From: an uncultured Opitutaceae bacterium
Lineage (GTDB): Bacteria; Verrucomicrobiota; Verrucomicrobiia; Opitutales; Opitutaceae
DNA length: 45,368 nucleotides
Assembly (NCBI GenBank): GCA_903919205.1
Contig: CAIXHE010000147.1
Span: forward strand, 1 to 45,368
Direction of reading: 5' to 3'
Shown here: piece after piece, positions 26,307-35,005 of the stretch
How the letters are laid out: each line of letters begins with the position of its first letter
Position numbering within the stretch: the stretch's first letter is position 1
Notes under the pieces: generated by a model
The model's input: the letters and a program-made list of their open reading frames with translations, nothing else
What the model was told of the DNA's origin: nothing
The model's database searches: none
Position numbers and translations under genes: made by a program

Positions 26307-28177
26307 GGCACGAGGGTCTCCGAGGCGATGAACTCCAGTTCGCTGCCGTCGACCAGCTGCTGGTTCGCAACCCGCCGATAGGGTCCGGGCGCCCGGAGCA
26401 GCTCCTCGTGGGTGCCGCGCTGCACGATCCTGCCCTTCTCCATCACGATGACGAAGTCAGCCCTTCGCAGCGTGCTGATCCTGTGCGCAACGATGAAGGT
26501 GGTTCTTCCGCGGATGGCCCGCTCGAGCGCTTCGTAGATCTCATGCTCGGTCTCGCTGTCGATCGCCGCGGTCGGGTCGTCCAGCAGCAGGATCGACGGC
26601 TGCTTGATCACCGCTCGCGCGATGGCCAGGCGCTGCCGCTGGCCGCCCGATAGGCTGGTGCCCCCTTCTGTCAGGACCGTCTCATAGCCCATGGGAAGCC
26701 CGAGAATGAAGTCGTGGGCACAGGCGACTCGGGCCGCAGCCTCGATCTCGGCCTGGCTGGCCTCGGGATGTCCAAACGCGATGTTGGCGGCGACCGTGTT
26801 CGAAAAGAGAAAGCTTTCCTGGAAAACGATGCCGATGTTCCGGCGAAGGTCCTCGAGATGAATCGCGCGCACATCCGTGCCATCGATCAGGATCCGGCCC
26901 TCGGTCGCGTCGAAGAACCGGGGCAACAGGCTCATCAGAAGGCTCTTGCCCGCCCCGGTGCTGCCCAGGATGGCGACGCACTGGCCCGGCTGCACCCGCA
27001 GGTCGATGTCGCGGAGCACCGATTCCGCCGGGCGAAACTCGAAGCCGACGCCCTCAAAGGCGATGGCGCCCGAGAACCGGGAGCAGCGCGCGGCGCTCGG
27101 GCTGTTCTTCACCTCGAGGGGCGTGTCCAGGATCTCGAACACGCGGCGGGCTCCGATCAGCGACTGCTGCGCGGAGTTGGCGATGGTAGCCACGCCGTTC
27201 ACCTGCACGGCAAACTGGTCGAGCAGTCCGGCGAAGACGACGAGGCCCGAGCCCAGCGGGAAGTTGCGGTGGATGACCAGCCAGCCGCCAAAAAGCAGGA
27301 GCACCATCGTATTGATACGGGATAGAAACCAGGCGGTGGGCGTAAAGAGGCTCACCTTCCAGAAGATCTGGTACTGCTGGCCAAATACCTCGCCGTTGGC
27401 GCGCTCGAGCCTCTGCCGCAGGTCGGCTTCGCGGCCAAAGCCCTTCACCGCGGCGATTCCCCTCACCATCTCCGCGAGGGAGTGGAGCATCCGGTCCACC
27501 AGCATCCGATTGCGGGCATATTCCGGCTGGACGCTCTTGGAGAACCTCGTGGCCAGCAAGCAGAGTACCGGGGCCGTCGCGAGGCAGGCCGCGGCCAGGC
27601 TTGGACTCAGGCTCGCCATGTAGGATGCGTAAACCGTGACCGAGATCAGCGTGATCAGGCTTTGTACCATGACCTGGTCGACGAACATGCGCACCGACTG
27701 CACGTCGCTTGTCGCCCTTGCGATGATCGAGCCCGTGCTGTTGGCGTCGAAGAAGCGGAAGCTGAGGTGCTGCAGGTGCTCGTAGATCTCGCCGCGCAGG
27801 TCGACCGTGAACGTTTGCTCGATCAGGTTGTTCACCTGCACGGCGTAGAGGTAGCTTAGCGCAGCCCGAAGGAGTCCCATCCCGAGAATCAGCGCGGCCA
27901 GGACGGCGATAACCTGCATCGTGGGCATCTCGCTGGGCACCGTGAGGCCGAACGCCGAAAAGGGGGCCGCGTTGCTTGCACGGAGCCGGTATCGCATGAA
28001 GTCGATGGCCACGCCCGTGAAGCTGAGCCCGAAGATTCCCATCGCGAGCAGGGCGAGCTGAATCAGGACGATCCGGATGCAACCGCCTTTGTACCGCCAG
28101 GTTATTTTAAGGAGTCGGCGCACGATGGCGCCGTTGGAGAGCGGCCGAGCACCTCCACCGTCTGATTTATCGGCCAT
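26303..28177 (-). CDS. ABC exporter half-transporter with degenerate Walker B
   Basis: A 624-residue half-transporter. Six membrane helices (about 40-330) precede an ATPase domain with Walker A 'GSTGAGKSL', signature 'LSGGQRQ' and Walker B 'ILLLDDPTAAID', in which the catalytic Glu is replaced by Asp. This is the pattern of heterodimeric exporters such as TM287/288, where one ATP site is inactive. It is the first gene of the pair, and its stop overlaps the second gene's ATG. I used the ATG at 28177; a GTG at 28228 would add 17 residues. It diverges from a TonB-dependent receptor. Confidence 0.9.
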   Translation of the reverse strand: MADKSDGGGARPLSNGAIVRRLLKITWRYKGGCIRIVLIQLALLAMGIFGLSFTGVAIDFMRYRLRASNAAPFSAFGLTVPSEMPTMQVIAVLAALILGMGLLRAALSYLYAVQVNNLIEQTFTVDLRGEIYEHLQHLSFRFFDANSTGSIIARATSDVQSVRMFVDQVMVQSLITLISVTVYASYMASLSPSLAAACLATAPVLCLLATRFSKSVQPEYARNRMLVDRMLHSLAEMVRGIAAVKGFGREADLRQRLERANGEVFGQQYQIFWKVSLFTPTAWFLSRINTMVLLLFGGWLVIHRNFPLGSGLVVFAGLLDQFAVQVNGVATIANSAQQSLIGARRVFEILDTPLEVKNSPSAARCSRFSGAIAFEGVGFEFRPAESVLRDIDLRVQPGQCVAILGSTGAGKSLLMSLLPRFFDATEGRILIDGTDVRAIHLEDLRRNIGIVFQESFLFSNTVAANIAFGHPEASQAEIEAAARVACAHDFILGLPMGYETVLTEGGTSLSGGQRQRLAIARAVIKQPSILLLDDPTAAIDSETEHEIYEALERAIRGRTTFIVAHRISTLRRADFVIVMEKGRIVQRGTHEELLRAPGPYRRVANQQLVDGSELEFIASETLVP

Positions 28178-28497
28178 TCTGGAAGGGGGTGATTCCGGTA
28201 TCTCGGCCAGCGGGGCCTCTGGGGTCACGGGTCATTTCGGGGGATGGGGCCCCCAAGGCATTCGGAGTGCCAAGCGCCGCGCATAGGACATCAAACGTGT
28301 CGCAAAAAAACTGTTTTTGTAGATGTGTATCTCGATTGTGGAGACAAGGCCCCGGGGGCGCCAGAGGCGGTGGCAGTAGACAAAATCGACCATTTGAGGA
28401 CCACTGTTCCAGGAAAGAGCCGGACTCTGGCATTTGGGGTGCAGACCGGTTTACCCCGGAATCACCAACACCCGACACAACCTACACTCAGAATACA
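28178..28497. promoter_or_regulatory. Divergent intergenic region between ABC exporter and receptor genes
   Basis: About 320 bp without a supported gene, clearly richer in A/T than surrounding DNA. It must hold promoters for both directions. An imperfect 17-bp palindrome of A and T runs lies at 28303-28319. I see no clear -35/-10 pair and no Shine-Dalgarno motif before the receptor ATG. Confidence 0.5.
28303..28319. repeat. Imperfect A/T-rich palindrome
   Basis: A run of seven As after a C is mirrored by five Ts and a G, centred on base 28311, with one mismatched pair. It stands out against the GC-rich background and could be an operator or a bent-DNA promoter element. Confidence 0.3.
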
Positions 28498-30924
28498 ATG
28501 AACCAAACGACCCAACGTCACGCAAGGAGGCTCAGAGCTCTTGCGTGTGTACTCGCCGCAGCGACGACCTCGCAGGCATGGGCAGGCACCGGCTCCGCGG
28601 ACACCACGACTCCCGCCGGAGAAGTGACGACCCTTGAGCAGATGAATGTCTCGAGCGTCCCGATCGATCAGCAGATCCTGCCCACAGCGCGCCCCATCGG
28701 AAGCGTGATGGGCGACTCCGAAAGCATCCTCGACATCCCCCGCTCGATCACGAGCGTCAACGAGGAGTGGATGAAGGAACGCAACATCCGCGACACGATG
28801 GACCTGGGACAGTTCGCACCGGGTGTTTACTCCCCTTCCGAATACGGCCTTGCGGCCATCCCGCAGATCCGCGGAGAGCTGGCGGAAATCTACGTGGACG
28901 GTCAAACGACCAAGTTCAACCGCAACTCGATCCTGCCCAGCTTCAATGGAGTCGAGGCCATCGACATCGTAAAGGGTCCCGGCTCCGCCGTCTATGGCCC
29001 CCAGTCGGATGCAGCCGGCGGCTACGTCAATCTGGTCATGAAAACCCCCTTCTTCGATGCCACCCACGGGGAGGTCGAGGTGAACTGGGAGGGCTGGAGT
29101 TCGGGCCACTCCTATTCCAACCCGGAGTTCCAGCTCGACGTGGGGGGGCCCATCTCGAGCACCCTGGCCTATCGCCTCAGCTATCTGAGCCGCTACGGCG
29201 ACGGCTACTACCAGTTCTCGAAGAACGACACGCAGGACCTCTACGCGGCGCTTGATTGGGTCCCCACCAAGACCTTCAAGGTGGAGTTCTGGGCGCAGTA
29301 CTACTTTGACCGTGAAACCTCGTCTCCCGGCTTCAACCGCGTCACGCAGAACCTGCTCGACAACGGCATCTACATAGCGGGTCCGACAAACACGCTCGGT
29401 CTCTTCGGCCAGACCTTCCAGCAGGGGCCCTATTTCTTCACCCTGAATCCGGCCACGGCGTACACGGTCAAGCTCCAGCCCTATCAGATTCTCTCGAGCC
29501 CTTATGACTTCGTCCACTCGGACAAGTTTCAAACGCAGCTGAAGGCGACCGACCAGCTGAGCGCGAACTCCAGCCTGGTCAACCTGCTCTATTTCGAGGA
29601 CGAGTCGGAACGCCAACGCTCGCTTTACGGCTATGACAACTATGTGCCCCTCTCCTGGCGCCTATCCGACAGGCTGGAATTCCATGACGAGTTCGAGATC
29701 GGGTCGTTCAAGAACAGGCTGATCGCCGGCGTGGACGCTCACCGCGACCGCCTGCAGTCGTACGAGGACTTCAGCCTGGAACCCATTTCTCCGTACGACC
29801 TGGAGGCTTCGCCTTACACGTGGGTACTCCCGGGATACTTCCAAACGGGGACCGTCGGCGGGTTCCAGGCGCCCGGCGCTTTCGGCTTCTCCGGCTCCTC
29901 GTTCACGGACACCGGATCCCAGGATTCGGACACCACCTATGTCGGCGCCTTCCTGCAGGACAGCGTGGCCTTTACGGACAAGCTCTCGGGTGTGGTCGGC
30001 ATCCGCGGCGACTACATCAACGGCTCGGCAGCCAGTCCGCCGTTCGTAAACCATCCGGAGGGCTACCAGTACCTCGCGACCGGCACGGCGTTCGACCCCT
30101 CGTACTTCTTCAGCCTGGACTACAAGGTCAATGCCAACACCTCCATCTATGCCACGTATGACCGGGTGGATTCGGCCGCGGGCTCAGCCAACTTCGCCGG
30201 GCTCAACGGAAGCGGCGGCAATTCCGGACTCGTAACCTCCCTGAAGACCACCAACAAGCTCTATGAGGTGGGCATCAAGGAGAGCCTGTTCCACGATACG
30301 CTTTATGCCTCACTGGCCCTCTTCCAGCAGGACCGTCGAGACCCCGTGGCCCCTCCGCAGGTGGGACCCGCCCAGCTGAACAAGGACCAGGGCGTGGAGT
30401 TTGAGGCGGTCTATCAGCCCAGCAAGGCATGGAGCTTCAACGCCAACGTGACCTATCAGGACGGAACCCTTTTCGGCACGTTCTTCTACGAGCAGACGGG
30501 CTCCTACCTGGATTTCTACCCGGTCGGCTACATAGTGGACGGCAAGAGTGGCACGGGCAAGGGAAGCCCCGACTACAGCGGCTACGCCCCGCCCAACGGC
30601 AAGATTCGCTCCCCGGGCGTCCCCCAGCTGATGGGAAATGCCTACGCGAAGTACGACTTCGGCGACCACTGGTCGATCGGGGCGGGACCGATGTTCCAAG
30701 GCCACATGAACGCGAACGACGAGGGATCCCTCATCATCCGCTCGCAGACGGAGTGGGACGGCTTCGTCAAGTTCCACACGAAGCGTTACTCGGTACAGGT
30801 GAGCGTGAAGAACTTCACCAACGCCCGCCTCTACGATCCGATCGACGTGACCTTCGCCGGCAACGACGAAATCATGCCGAGGCCCCCCATCACGGCCTCT
30901 TTGACGGTTCGGTACTTCTTCTGA
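28498..30924 (+). CDS. TonB-dependent outer-membrane receptor 1
   Basis: An 808-residue receptor. Signal peptide at 1-29 ('AAATTSQAWA'), then a short linker, a plug domain (about 55-170: 'ILPTARPIGSV', 'FNGVEAIDIVKGPGSAVYGP', 'GGYVNLVMKTP') and a 22-strand-type barrel ending in aromatic 'LTVRYFF'. It imports a scarce ligand with energy from TonB. It is related throughout to the second receptor in this window (36475-38892), sharing the same plug opening and the 'YEQTGSYLD-YPVG-IVDGKSGTG' segment. A terminator follows, then an AraC gene. The divergent ABC exporter suggests secretion and recovery of the same molecule, but substrate is unknown. Confidence 0.93.
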   Translation: MNQTTQRHARRLRALACVLAAATTSQAWAGTGSADTTTPAGEVTTLEQMNVSSVPIDQQILPTARPIGSVMGDSESILDIPRSITSVNEEWMKERNIRDTMDLGQFAPGVYSPSEYGLAAIPQIRGELAEIYVDGQTTKFNRNSILPSFNGVEAIDIVKGPGSAVYGPQSDAAGGYVNLVMKTPFFDATHGEVEVNWEGWSSGHSYSNPEFQLDVGGPISSTLAYRLSYLSRYGDGYYQFSKNDTQDLYAALDWVPTKTFKVEFWAQYYFDRETSSPGFNRVTQNLLDNGIYIAGPTNTLGLFGQTFQQGPYFFTLNPATAYTVKLQPYQILSSPYDFVHSDKFQTQLKATDQLSANSSLVNLLYFEDESERQRSLYGYDNYVPLSWRLSDRLEFHDEFEIGSFKNRLIAGVDAHRDRLQSYEDFSLEPISPYDLEASPYTWVLPGYFQTGTVGGFQAPGAFGFSGSSFTDTGSQDSDTTYVGAFLQDSVAFTDKLSGVVGIRGDYINGSAASPPFVNHPEGYQYLATGTAFDPSYFFSLDYKVNANTSIYATYDRVDSAAGSANFAGLNGSGGNSGLVTSLKTTNKLYEVGIKESLFHDTLYASLALFQQDRRDPVAPPQVGPAQLNKDQGVEFEAVYQPSKAWSFNANVTYQDGTLFGTFFYEQTGSYLDFYPVGYIVDGKSGTGKGSPDYSGYAPPNGKIRSPGVPQLMGNAYAKYDFGDHWSIGAGPMFQGHMNANDEGSLIIRSQTEWDGFVKFHTKRYSVQVSVKNFTNARLYDPIDVTFAGNDEIMPRPPITASLTVRYFF

Positions 30925-30959
30925 GCGAAGGGGCCTAGGAGCCTCTCCCTTCCAGGTGG

Positions 30960-30995
30960 GCCCCGCTGCACGTCTGTGCAGCGGGGCTCTTTTTC
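30960..30995 (+). terminator. Rho-independent terminator after receptor 1
   Basis: A perfect 12-bp stem (GCCCCGCTGCAC with its complement) with a 4-base loop GTCT, followed by TCTTTTTC. It ends 36-71 bp after the receptor stop codon. Confidence 0.93.
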
Positions 30996-31045
30996 GAAAA
31001 GGGGGGTGGATGGCACAACCTATGCAGACGTGGGCGTCGGGCCTG

Positions 31046-31072
31046 CCGATAAGGCGTCCCTGACCCCGATAA
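31046..31072. promoter_or_regulatory. CCGATAA direct repeat before an AraC gene
   Basis: Two CCGATAA copies start 20 bp apart, roughly two helical turns, the common spacing for AraC-family half-sites. The second ends 14 bp before the regulator ATG, so binding would block its own expression. A single inverted CCGATAA occurs at 28167-28173, in the first codons of the ABC exporter gene. Confidence 0.45.
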
Positions 31073-31085
31073 ACCGGGTTTTCTG

Positions 31086-31982
31086 ATGGTTGAGCCTCGA
31101 GAAAAGATTCTAGAAATTTCGCTGGGAAATTCCACGGAAAGCCCGGGCTTTTCGGTGGGACGGTTCCGGTACAACGATGGTTTCTCCCTGACCGAGGAGG
31201 GCATTCCGGGATTCAGCATCGCGTTTCCCCACCGACATCCGCATTTCGAGATCTTCTGGTTCAACGAGGGGCATGGGCTGATTGAGAGGGACTGCGACGT
31301 GATTCAGGTGCACGCGAAGACCCTCGTGATCCTGGGTCCGGGAGATATCCACAAATGGAAGGAGACCCACCACCTCGGCGGTTACCTCCTGGCTGTTTCC
31401 GAGGCTTTCACCTCGGGCTCCAACTTTTCGCTGCCGTTCCGAGAACTGACGGCTTTCCTGCAGCCCAACGGATCCCGCTCCATCCAGTTGAGCGCGAGCG
31501 AGGACAACCTGGTGCGGACCGTGTTCGAAATCATCCGGGACTTCGACGCCCAATCCAATTTCGACCGTAAGGAGGTGCTCAAGGCATTGCTCTTGATTCT
31601 CTTCAGCAAGATCAACGGCTTTTACGTCGGGCGCGGCGCCCAGAAGGCAGCGGCAGCTGGTAACCCATTGACCCAGGATTTCAAGCGGGCCCTGTTGACG
31701 GAGTGTCCGCGCCTCGCCTCGGTGAAGGAGTTTGCCAACCATCTCAAAGTATCGCGGTCTTTCCTGCATCGCACGGTGCTGCAGGATACGGGCTTCGCGC
31801 CGAGCGATCACATCCGGGACCGGATCATCTTCGAGGCGAAGCGCATGCTGCTTCATACGGCGAAAACGACCACCGAAATTGCCGAGCACCTGGGGTTCAG
31901 GAGCGCGTCGTATTTCTCCACCTTTTTCCAGAGGCATACGGGCCAGAGGCCCCGTGAGTACCGCGCCAACCGGGTTACGTAG
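31086..31982 (+). CDS. AraC-family transcriptional regulator 1
   Basis: A 298-residue regulator. The N-terminal cupin-like sensor (about 20-110) carries 'FPHRHPHFEIFWFNEGHG' and 'LVILGPGDIHKW', the usual His-rich small-molecule pocket. The C-terminal DNA-binding domain (about 195-295) has two helix-turn-helix units: 'SVKEFANHLKVSRSFLHRT' and 'TTEIAEHLGFRSASYFSTFF'. It lies after receptor 1 and its terminator, so it has its own promoter and probably controls the receptor and/or the ABC exporter. Codon use is less GC-rich than in the right-hand AraC gene (40271), in keeping with the island around it. Confidence 0.93.
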   Translation: MVEPREKILEISLGNSTESPGFSVGRFRYNDGFSLTEEGIPGFSIAFPHRHPHFEIFWFNEGHGLIERDCDVIQVHAKTLVILGPGDIHKWKETHHLGGYLLAVSEAFTSGSNFSLPFRELTAFLQPNGSRSIQLSASEDNLVRTVFEIIRDFDAQSNFDRKEVLKALLLILFSKINGFYVGRGAQKAAAAGNPLTQDFKRALLTECPRLASVKEFANHLKVSRSFLHRTVLQDTGFAPSDHIRDRIIFEAKRMLLHTAKTTTEIAEHLGFRSASYFSTFFQRHTGQRPREYRANRVT

Positions 31983-32088
31983 CCTCGGGCAGGTGTGATG
32001 CGGTCGAGCGGAGGGGTTCCATGCTGACGGGATTTCGCGGCCTCTCCGCCTCCTGCATCCGAATGAACGTCTTGCTTGGGGCGTGCGC

Positions 32089-33447
32089 CTAGGATTCTCT
32101 TGTCGACGCGTCGTTGACCGGGCGCGCCTTCGGGTGGGGAAGCACCAGGTTCAGGAGAAGGGCGGTCATGCCCCCCGCCGACACGCTGGACTCGAGGAAG
32201 GTCTGCAGGATCGGGTGCAGGCTGTGCACCCACGCCGCCTGGGAGGTCACGCCGAGGCCGATCCCGAGGGAGAGGGCGACGATCAGGCCGTCGCGATGGT
32301 TGAGCCCGGCGAGGAGGATCAGGCGCAGGCCCGACACCGACACCAGGCCGAAGAGCAGGATCGCCATGCCCCCGAGGACCGGGGGCGGCATCGCCGTCAC
32401 CCACTGGGCGACGACGGGGAACAGCCCGAGGAGAACCAGGATCGCGGCCATCCACTTGCCGATGTGACGGCTGGCGACCCCCGTGATCTGGATCACGCCG
32501 TTGTTCTGGGCGTAGGTGGTGCTCGGGAACGAGCCGAAGATGCCCGAGAGGACGCAGGTGATGCCGTCCGAGAGGACGCCACCCCGCAGCCGCGCCGAGT
32601 AGGAGGGCCCGCTCGTCGCAAGGCCGGAAAGCTGGGAGGTGGCGGTCATGTCCCCGAGGGCCTCGAGGAGCGACGCCACGTAGATGAAGGCGAACGGCAG
32701 CACGAACTTTCCCTGGAAGGCGAAGCCGTTGCGAAGCACGCGCGGCACCGTGACCCACGAGCCTCCCAGCCCGGTGGGGTGGTGAAGCCAGCCGCAGGCC
32801 GCGCACACGACGTAGCCCGCCAGCACGCCCCATAGGATGCTGGAGAGCCGCGCCTTGGAGCTGCCCATGGACTGGGCGATCAGGACGACCGCGATCACCG
32901 TGGCGGCGATGGCGCCGCCGGCCCAGACGGGCGCGTCGGGGGAGATCGGGGCCGCGATCCCGGGCATCGCCTCGGGGATGATGGACAGGCCGATCAGGAG
33001 CACGACGATCCCCGAGACGAGCGGCGTGAACACGCGGCGCAGCCTGGAGAGGAACGGCAGGAAGATGAAGAGCGTCGGGGCGCAGACGAGCGACATTCCG
33101 AACATGAGCGGCAGGCCGCCGGCGCTGCCCGCGTTGATGAGCGGCTGCAGGAAGGCGAAGCTCGTCCCGGCGACGCTGAGGAGGCCCGAGCCCACCGGCC
33201 CGAAGCGCGAGGTCTGCAGGAACGTGCCGAAGCCCGCGGCGATCAGCGCCATGCTGACCAGGTACGCGGTGTCGGACGCGGGAAAGTGCAGGGCGTTCGA
33301 GAGGATGAGCGCCGGGGTCACGACGCCGACCACCATGGCCGCCACCTGCTGGAGGCTGACCAAGACCCCGGTGCCGAGCGGCAGGCGGTCGTCGGGACCG
33401 TAGAGCAGGGTGGGCAGCGGCGCGGACGGCAACGGGGTTTCCTCCAT
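32089..33447 (-). CDS. NCS2-family nucleobase permease (xanthine/urate type)
   Basis: A 452-residue inner-membrane transporter with about 14 hydrophobic segments. The NCS2 signature is 'AQNNGVIQITG' (about residue 310), and 'LLSVAGTSFAF' (about 90) matches helix 3 of the xanthine/uric acid group. These symporters import purines with H+ or Na+. It is the last gene of the probable minus-strand operon that also encodes two exported amidohydrolases and a receptor, so it likely carries the hydrolysed N-heterocyclic product into the cell. It is 78 bp from the preceding gene and could have its own promoter. Confidence 0.92.
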   Translation of the reverse strand: MEETPLPSAPLPTLLYGPDDRLPLGTGVLVSLQQVAAMVVGVVTPALILSNALHFPASDTAYLVSMALIAAGFGTFLQTSRFGPVGSGLLSVAGTSFAFLQPLINAGSAGGLPLMFGMSLVCAPTLFIFLPFLSRLRRVFTPLVSGIVVLLIGLSIIPEAMPGIAAPISPDAPVWAGGAIAATVIAVVLIAQSMGSSKARLSSILWGVLAGYVVCAACGWLHHPTGLGGSWVTVPRVLRNGFAFQGKFVLPFAFIYVASLLEALGDMTATSQLSGLATSGPSYSARLRGGVLSDGITCVLSGIFGSFPSTTYAQNNGVIQITGVASRHIGKWMAAILVLLGLFPVVAQWVTAMPPPVLGGMAILLFGLVSVSGLRLILLAGLNHRDGLIVALSLGIGLGVTSQAAWVHSLHPILQTFLESSVSAGGMTALLLNLVLPHPKARPVNDASTRES

Positions 33448-33525
33448 GGGCCTCCGATTAGCACGGATCGGACCAATTGGTCGCGCAAAATGCTGACGCG
33501 CAGGCCGGTGCGGCCCCGGGGGCCC

Positions 33526-34956
33526 TCAGCGGGCCGGGGGCGCGGCCGGGACGGGCAGCGAGGCGTGGAGCTCAGAGAAGCGCCGGTCGGCCTCCGCGCA
33601 CATCGCCGGGAAGCCCGGATCGGTCGGGGTCCCGTGGTCGACCGCCAGGCGGCCGCCGACGTAGACCTGGTCGATGTTGGGGGTGCCGCAGGCGAGCACC
33701 AGCGTGGCGCAGGCGTTGTACACGGGCCCGGTCTCCATGGCGTGGGGATCGATGATCAGGAAGTCGGCGTACTTGCCTGGCTCAAGGCTGCCCACCCGGT
33801 CGGCGACGCCGATCACGTCCGCCGTCCCGAGCGTGTGGAAGCGCAGCACGTCCTCGGGCTGCAGGACCTTCGCGCTCTCGTAGCGGTCGCGCACGGCGTA
33901 GAGGCCGGTGCGCATGTTCTCGAAGGGGTCCGCTATGTCGGCGCTCCCCTGGCCGTCGACCCCCATGCCGATGCGGATGCCGAGCTTGCGGTACTTGGCG
34001 ATGTCGGCGAGCCCGGAGGCGAGGCGGCCGTTCGAAAGGGGGTTCCAGATCATCGCGGCCCCGGCCTTGGCGACCTGCTGGAGGATGGCGTCATCGGGGT
34101 GGATGAAGTGCCCGAAGATCAGCCGCGGCCCGAGCTCGCCGGCGGCCACATACCAGGGGAACTTCGCGCGCTGGCTGGCCACCAGCCCGGGCTCCGGCGG
34201 CTCCAGGTAGTGGGCCTCGTTGTAGAAGCCGTGCTCCTTCATGATCTCGCCCTCGAGCTGCGAGTACCCGGGGTCGTCGACGAAGCACTGGTATCCGCCG
34301 AGCGCGACCGCCAGGAAGGTCGGCCTGTCGAGGAAGCCCTTGGCATAGGAGTAGAAGTCCTCGAAGTCCTTGCGCCGGCTTTCCTTCGTGCCCCCGAAGG
34401 GAAGGCAGTAGGCGTGGACGAAGCGCATCCCCGAGGCGAGCTCGGCGCGCAGGCCCGCCCGGTCGAGGCCCTCGTACCCGCCGGCGTCGTTGAAGTCGAA
34501 CGAGGTGGTGATGCCGTGCCGCAGGAGGTCGTAGCACCCGAACACGGTCGCGTAGTAGCGGTTCTCGGGCGTCGAGTTGCACATCGGCGAGATGGCGTCG
34601 ATCCAGGCCATCAGGGTCTCGTCCACGCCCAGCCCCCGCGCCACGCTCTCGTAGATGTGCGTGTGGCCCGAGATGAACCCGGGCGTCAGGAATTTTCCGT
34701 GTGCGTCGATGACCGTGCGGGCCGTGACGCCCGCGGACGGCTCGCCGGCGCCCACCTGGCGGATCCGCCCGTCGTCGCCCACGAGGAGGTAGCCCGGGGC
34801 CGGGGTGTCGACGCCCGCCTTCATCGAGAAGATGAGCGCGTTGCGCACGAGCAGGAGGTCGGGCTTCGGGGGTTCTGCCAGGCAGCGGGCGGCCGCGCCC
34901 GCGATCGATAGCGCAGCGCAGGCGCGCGCGAGGTTCCTTAGGAGGCGAGGGGTCAT
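33526..34956 (-). CDS. Exported metal-dependent amidohydrolase, tandem copy A
   Basis: A 476-residue amidohydrolase of the TRZ/ATZ-guanine/cytosine deaminase group with a probable signal peptide (1-27). Metal ligands appear complete: H98 and H100 ('GHTHIY'), H249 ('NEAHYLEPP'), H286 or H283 ('GHFIHPDD') and D334 ('GMGVDGQGS'). The usual cytosolic deaminases of this group lack a signal sequence, so this suggests periplasmic removal of an amino or chloro group from a ring compound. It is 476 residues, the same as the next gene upstream, and about three quarters identical by eye. Substrate is unknown. Confidence 0.88.
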   Translation of the reverse strand: MTPRLLRNLARACAALSIAGAAARCLAEPPKPDLLLVRNALIFSMKAGVDTPAPGYLLVGDDGRIRQVGAGEPSAGVTARTVIDAHGKFLTPGFISGHTHIYESVARGLGVDETLMAWIDAISPMCNSTPENRYYATVFGCYDLLRHGITTSFDFNDAGGYEGLDRAGLRAELASGMRFVHAYCLPFGGTKESRRKDFEDFYSYAKGFLDRPTFLAVALGGYQCFVDDPGYSQLEGEIMKEHGFYNEAHYLEPPEPGLVASQRAKFPWYVAAGELGPRLIFGHFIHPDDAILQQVAKAGAAMIWNPLSNGRLASGLADIAKYRKLGIRIGMGVDGQGSADIADPFENMRTGLYAVRDRYESAKVLQPEDVLRFHTLGTADVIGVADRVGSLEPGKYADFLIIDPHAMETGPVYNACATLVLACGTPNIDQVYVGGRLAVDHGTPTDPGFPAMCAEADRRFSELHASLPVPAAPPAR

Positions 34957-35005
34957 GGGGGAGGGGTCCGTAGGGGACGTGCTTTGGGATTTCGTGGGGT
35001 GGCGC

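Noticed and set aside
24405-32000. Integrative element with attachment sites at the edges of the lower-GC region.
   Set aside because: No integrase, transposase, tRNA gene or flanking direct repeat could be found; only composition supports transfer.
32089-33447. NCS2 gene as part of the island with the ABC exporter.
   Set aside because: Its composition matches the GC-rich right flank and its strand and neighbours fit the amidohydrolase operon.
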